Shown here: positions 40,638-41,743 of the stretch, piece after piece | Numbering within the stretch: position 1 is the stretch's first letter | Layout: the number at the start of each line of letters is the position of its first letter | Assembly: GCF_003627955.1 (NCBI RefSeq) | Contig: NZ_RBWS01000031.1 | Coordinates: 1 to 41,743, forward strand | DNA length: 41,743 nt | From: Sphingobacterium puteale | GTDB taxonomy: Bacteria > Bacteroidota > Bacteroidia > Sphingobacteriales > Sphingobacteriaceae | Direction: 5' to 3' | Position numbers and translations under genes: made by a program | Notes under the pieces: generated by a model | What the model saw: the letters and a program-made list of their open reading frames with translations, nothing else | Told to the model about the DNA's origin: nothing | Database searches by the model: none

Positions 40638-41004
40638 TCAGCTTTTAAAAGCAGGGATACAAATACAGAGCCCATCGAGTTTGCTGTAAGGGATGATACG
40701 CAAATCGGTTTTTTCCAAAGCCTGTTTGTCATAGGTATGGAGGCGGTAAAAAATACACTTTCAGGCTGTGTCAATATGGTACCTTTCGCAAAAGTTTTCC
40801 TGGTAAAAGCGTTTATCAGCTGAATCAAAAAGGAACGCATTTGGCTGAGTAAAATAATTTTTCCAACTCAGCCATGGTGAAAAATCGTTTCAGTTTACCG
40901 TTGAACCGAAGATCACTTTCCAGCACTACATCATTCGATTTGCCATCGGTGTTGGGCATGAAGACAATTGAGACATCAACCGTTTTTGTACGTTGACAAT
41001 CTGT
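40638..41004 (-). pseudogene. Decayed gene of unknown family
   Basis: On the minus strand, a frame with no start encodes TVDVSIVFMPNTDGKSNDVV, then LRFNGKLKRFFTMAELEKLF and ends at TGA 40825-40827. Moving one base within a run of five Ts gives a continuation DSADKRFYQENFCERYHIDT, one in-frame TGA, then YDKQALEKTDLRIIPYSKLD and a final stop at 40638-40640. The pieces look like one coding sequence with a frameshift and a nonsense mutation. The family is unknown. The remaining DNA of 40405-41126 holds a terminator (41019) and the upstream region of the PRODH gene. Confidence 0.4.
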
Positions 41005-41018
41005 TTACAATATGAAGA

Positions 41019-41050
41019 AAAGCCCGGCTTGGATAAACCAGCCGGGCTTT
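41019..41050 (-). terminator. Intrinsic terminator of the Fib_succ_major gene
   Basis: AAAGCCCGGCT (41019-41029) pairs with AGCCGGGCTTT (41040-41050), and the stem is extended by GG/CC across a bulged T. It lies about 75 bp past the stop of the minus-strand gene at 41127. On that strand the hairpin is followed by TTTCTT. Confidence 0.72.
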
Positions 41051-41126
41051 GATTCCTCTTTTTCAACAGAAATTTCTAGTCAGATAGGGATTATATAATG
41101 ACTACTTATGAAAATTTTTAAGTTTC

Positions 41127-41743
41127 TTATTTATCCTGGATACAACGTACTGGATAACCCGCATATTTAAGATAAGTCGACGTATCCCAAGAACTTTGAA
41201 AACCCCGTCCTTGTCGTGCACTATTATTGCCACCAACTTCCATATTTAACCAATAGATTGCAGAACTTTGTCTGATAAGTTGGGCGCCGGTTGTTGGGTT
41301 TCTATGACCGGCCGCAGGGAAGCTTAACTTAATATCACTGCTCTTTCTGCTGGTCATGATATGTGCCGCTGTAAAGTCTGACAGTCCAACCGTTGTATTG
41401 CCAGTGAAAGTCGTCCAGTTGCCGATCGAGGTGTGGCGGGTATAATTTCCCAAACGTGTATATTCAGCTGGGCTAGGTAAGCGGTCGCCCGTACCACATG
41501 GATCCAATGGAGCTTTTACAGGTGCTGCTGCTGTACCACTATTCCAGGAACCATCAGGAGCGGGTGTATTATTCCATCCAGCAATAGCGCCATCGCCACT
41601 ATAAGCATTTGCTACTGCTGCCTGACGGCCCCATTGATAGTAATTACCATATAGTGCCTGTACGGAAGGAACGGCATCAGGATTATTGGTTGCAGGGTTT
41701 ACATTCGCCACACCGAGGTTATAGCGATCCCAACGATGGCCTC
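41127..41743 (-). CDS. Fibrobacter succinogenes major paralogous domain protein (partial)
   Basis: The 3' part of a gene that runs off the right edge; the frame is open to 41743, adding at least GHRWDRYNLGV ahead of the internal ATG at 41711. The visible ~205 residues form the Fib_succ_major domain: YQWGRQAAVANAY, DPCGTGDRLPSPAEYTRLGN, then LSFPAAGHRNPTTGAQ, YWLNMEVGGNN and a closing YPVRCIQD. These domains are secreted or surface-bound in Bacteroidota, with a fold related to formylglycine-generating enzyme/C-type lectin-like proteins, and of unclear role. The signal peptide and any other domains lie outside the window. Confidence 0.88.
   Translation of the reverse strand, partial: GHRWDRYNLGVANVNPATNNPDAVPSVQALYGNYYQWGRQAAVANAYSGDGAIAGWNNTPAPDGSWNSGTAAAPVKAPLDPCGTGDRLPSPAEYTRLGNYTRHTSIGNWTTFTGNTTVGLSDFTAAHIMTSRKSSDIKLSFPAAGHRNPTTGAQLIRQSSAIYWLNMEVGGNNSARQGRGFQSSWDTSTYLKYAGYPVRCIQDK

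Noticed and set aside
40608..40840. Two antisense frames of about 70 codons
   Set aside because: Both overlap the better-supported decayed minus-strand coding sequence and show no family signal.

Overview
The window reads as chromosomal DNA from a carotenoid-making member of the Bacteroidota, most likely a Sphingobacterium-like member of Sphingobacteriaceae. The signs are AT-rich DNA, Bacteroidota-type promoter boxes (TAnnTTTG) ahead of several genes, poor Shine-Dalgarno sites, many secreted proteins and lipoproteins, a crtI-crtB-crtZ-crtYcd operon, a GH43/CE8 plant cell wall gene set, and families typical of the phylum (DKNYY, DUF1080, Fib_succ_major). This placement rests on gene content only; there is no rRNA in the window.

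Layout. 1-4.1 kb: secreted or membrane hypothetical genes on the minus strand and a broken acetyltransferase tail. 4.1-8.5 kb: a short-chain dehydrogenase, a pair of ferritin-like proteins (the first with a Tat lipoprotein signal), a ROK-family sugar kinase that lacks the family zinc cysteines, and a small secreted protein. 8.7 kb: tRNA-Leu(UAG). 9.1-11 kb: a 12-unit MORN_2 repeat protein and a DUF1080 lipoprotein. 11.3-16 kb: the carotenoid operon, in order MarR-type regulator, phytoene desaturase, phytoene synthase, beta-carotene hydroxylase, lycopene cyclase and a lipocalin lipoprotein, with overlapping or nearly touching genes; the expected product is zeaxanthin. 16.2-20.6 kb: a DKNYY lipoprotein, an alpha/beta hydrolase, then a minus-strand cupin / DapA-family aldolase / 2Fe-2S ferredoxin group, divergent from a MocR-type (GntR plus aminotransferase) regulator. 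The divergent promoters face away from each other and a 9-bp inverted repeat lies across the regulator promoter.

22-28.7 kb is partly a gene graveyard: a phosphotransferase with an internal deletion, remnants of a flavin-reductase-like gene and an unassigned gene tail. Between these sit a divergent pair made of a secreted ConA-like/DUF3471-like protein and a membrane-spanning regulator with an N-terminal DNA-binding-like domain and a predicted periplasmic domain. 28.7-33.7 kb: a DagK-family lipid kinase divergent from surE, an aldo/keto reductase, a soluble GAF-type histidine kinase with no adjacent response regulator, and a frameshifted YciF/DUF892 gene. 34.5-38.4 kb: a plus-strand polysaccharide set (GH43, pectin methylesterase, secreted esterase) without SusC/SusD. 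38.5 kb to the end: a NIPSNAP protein, a single-domain proline dehydrogenase with an unusual substrate motif, a decayed gene, and the 3' part of a Fib_succ_major protein that runs off the window.

No CRISPR array, phage, complete insertion sequence or rRNA was seen. The best candidates for under-described biology are the lipocalin inside the carotenoid operon, the membrane-tethered regulator paired with a secreted ConA-like protein, and the ferredoxin/DapA/cupin cluster controlled by a MocR regulator. No database or structure search was possible, so family calls rest on motifs recognised by eye.
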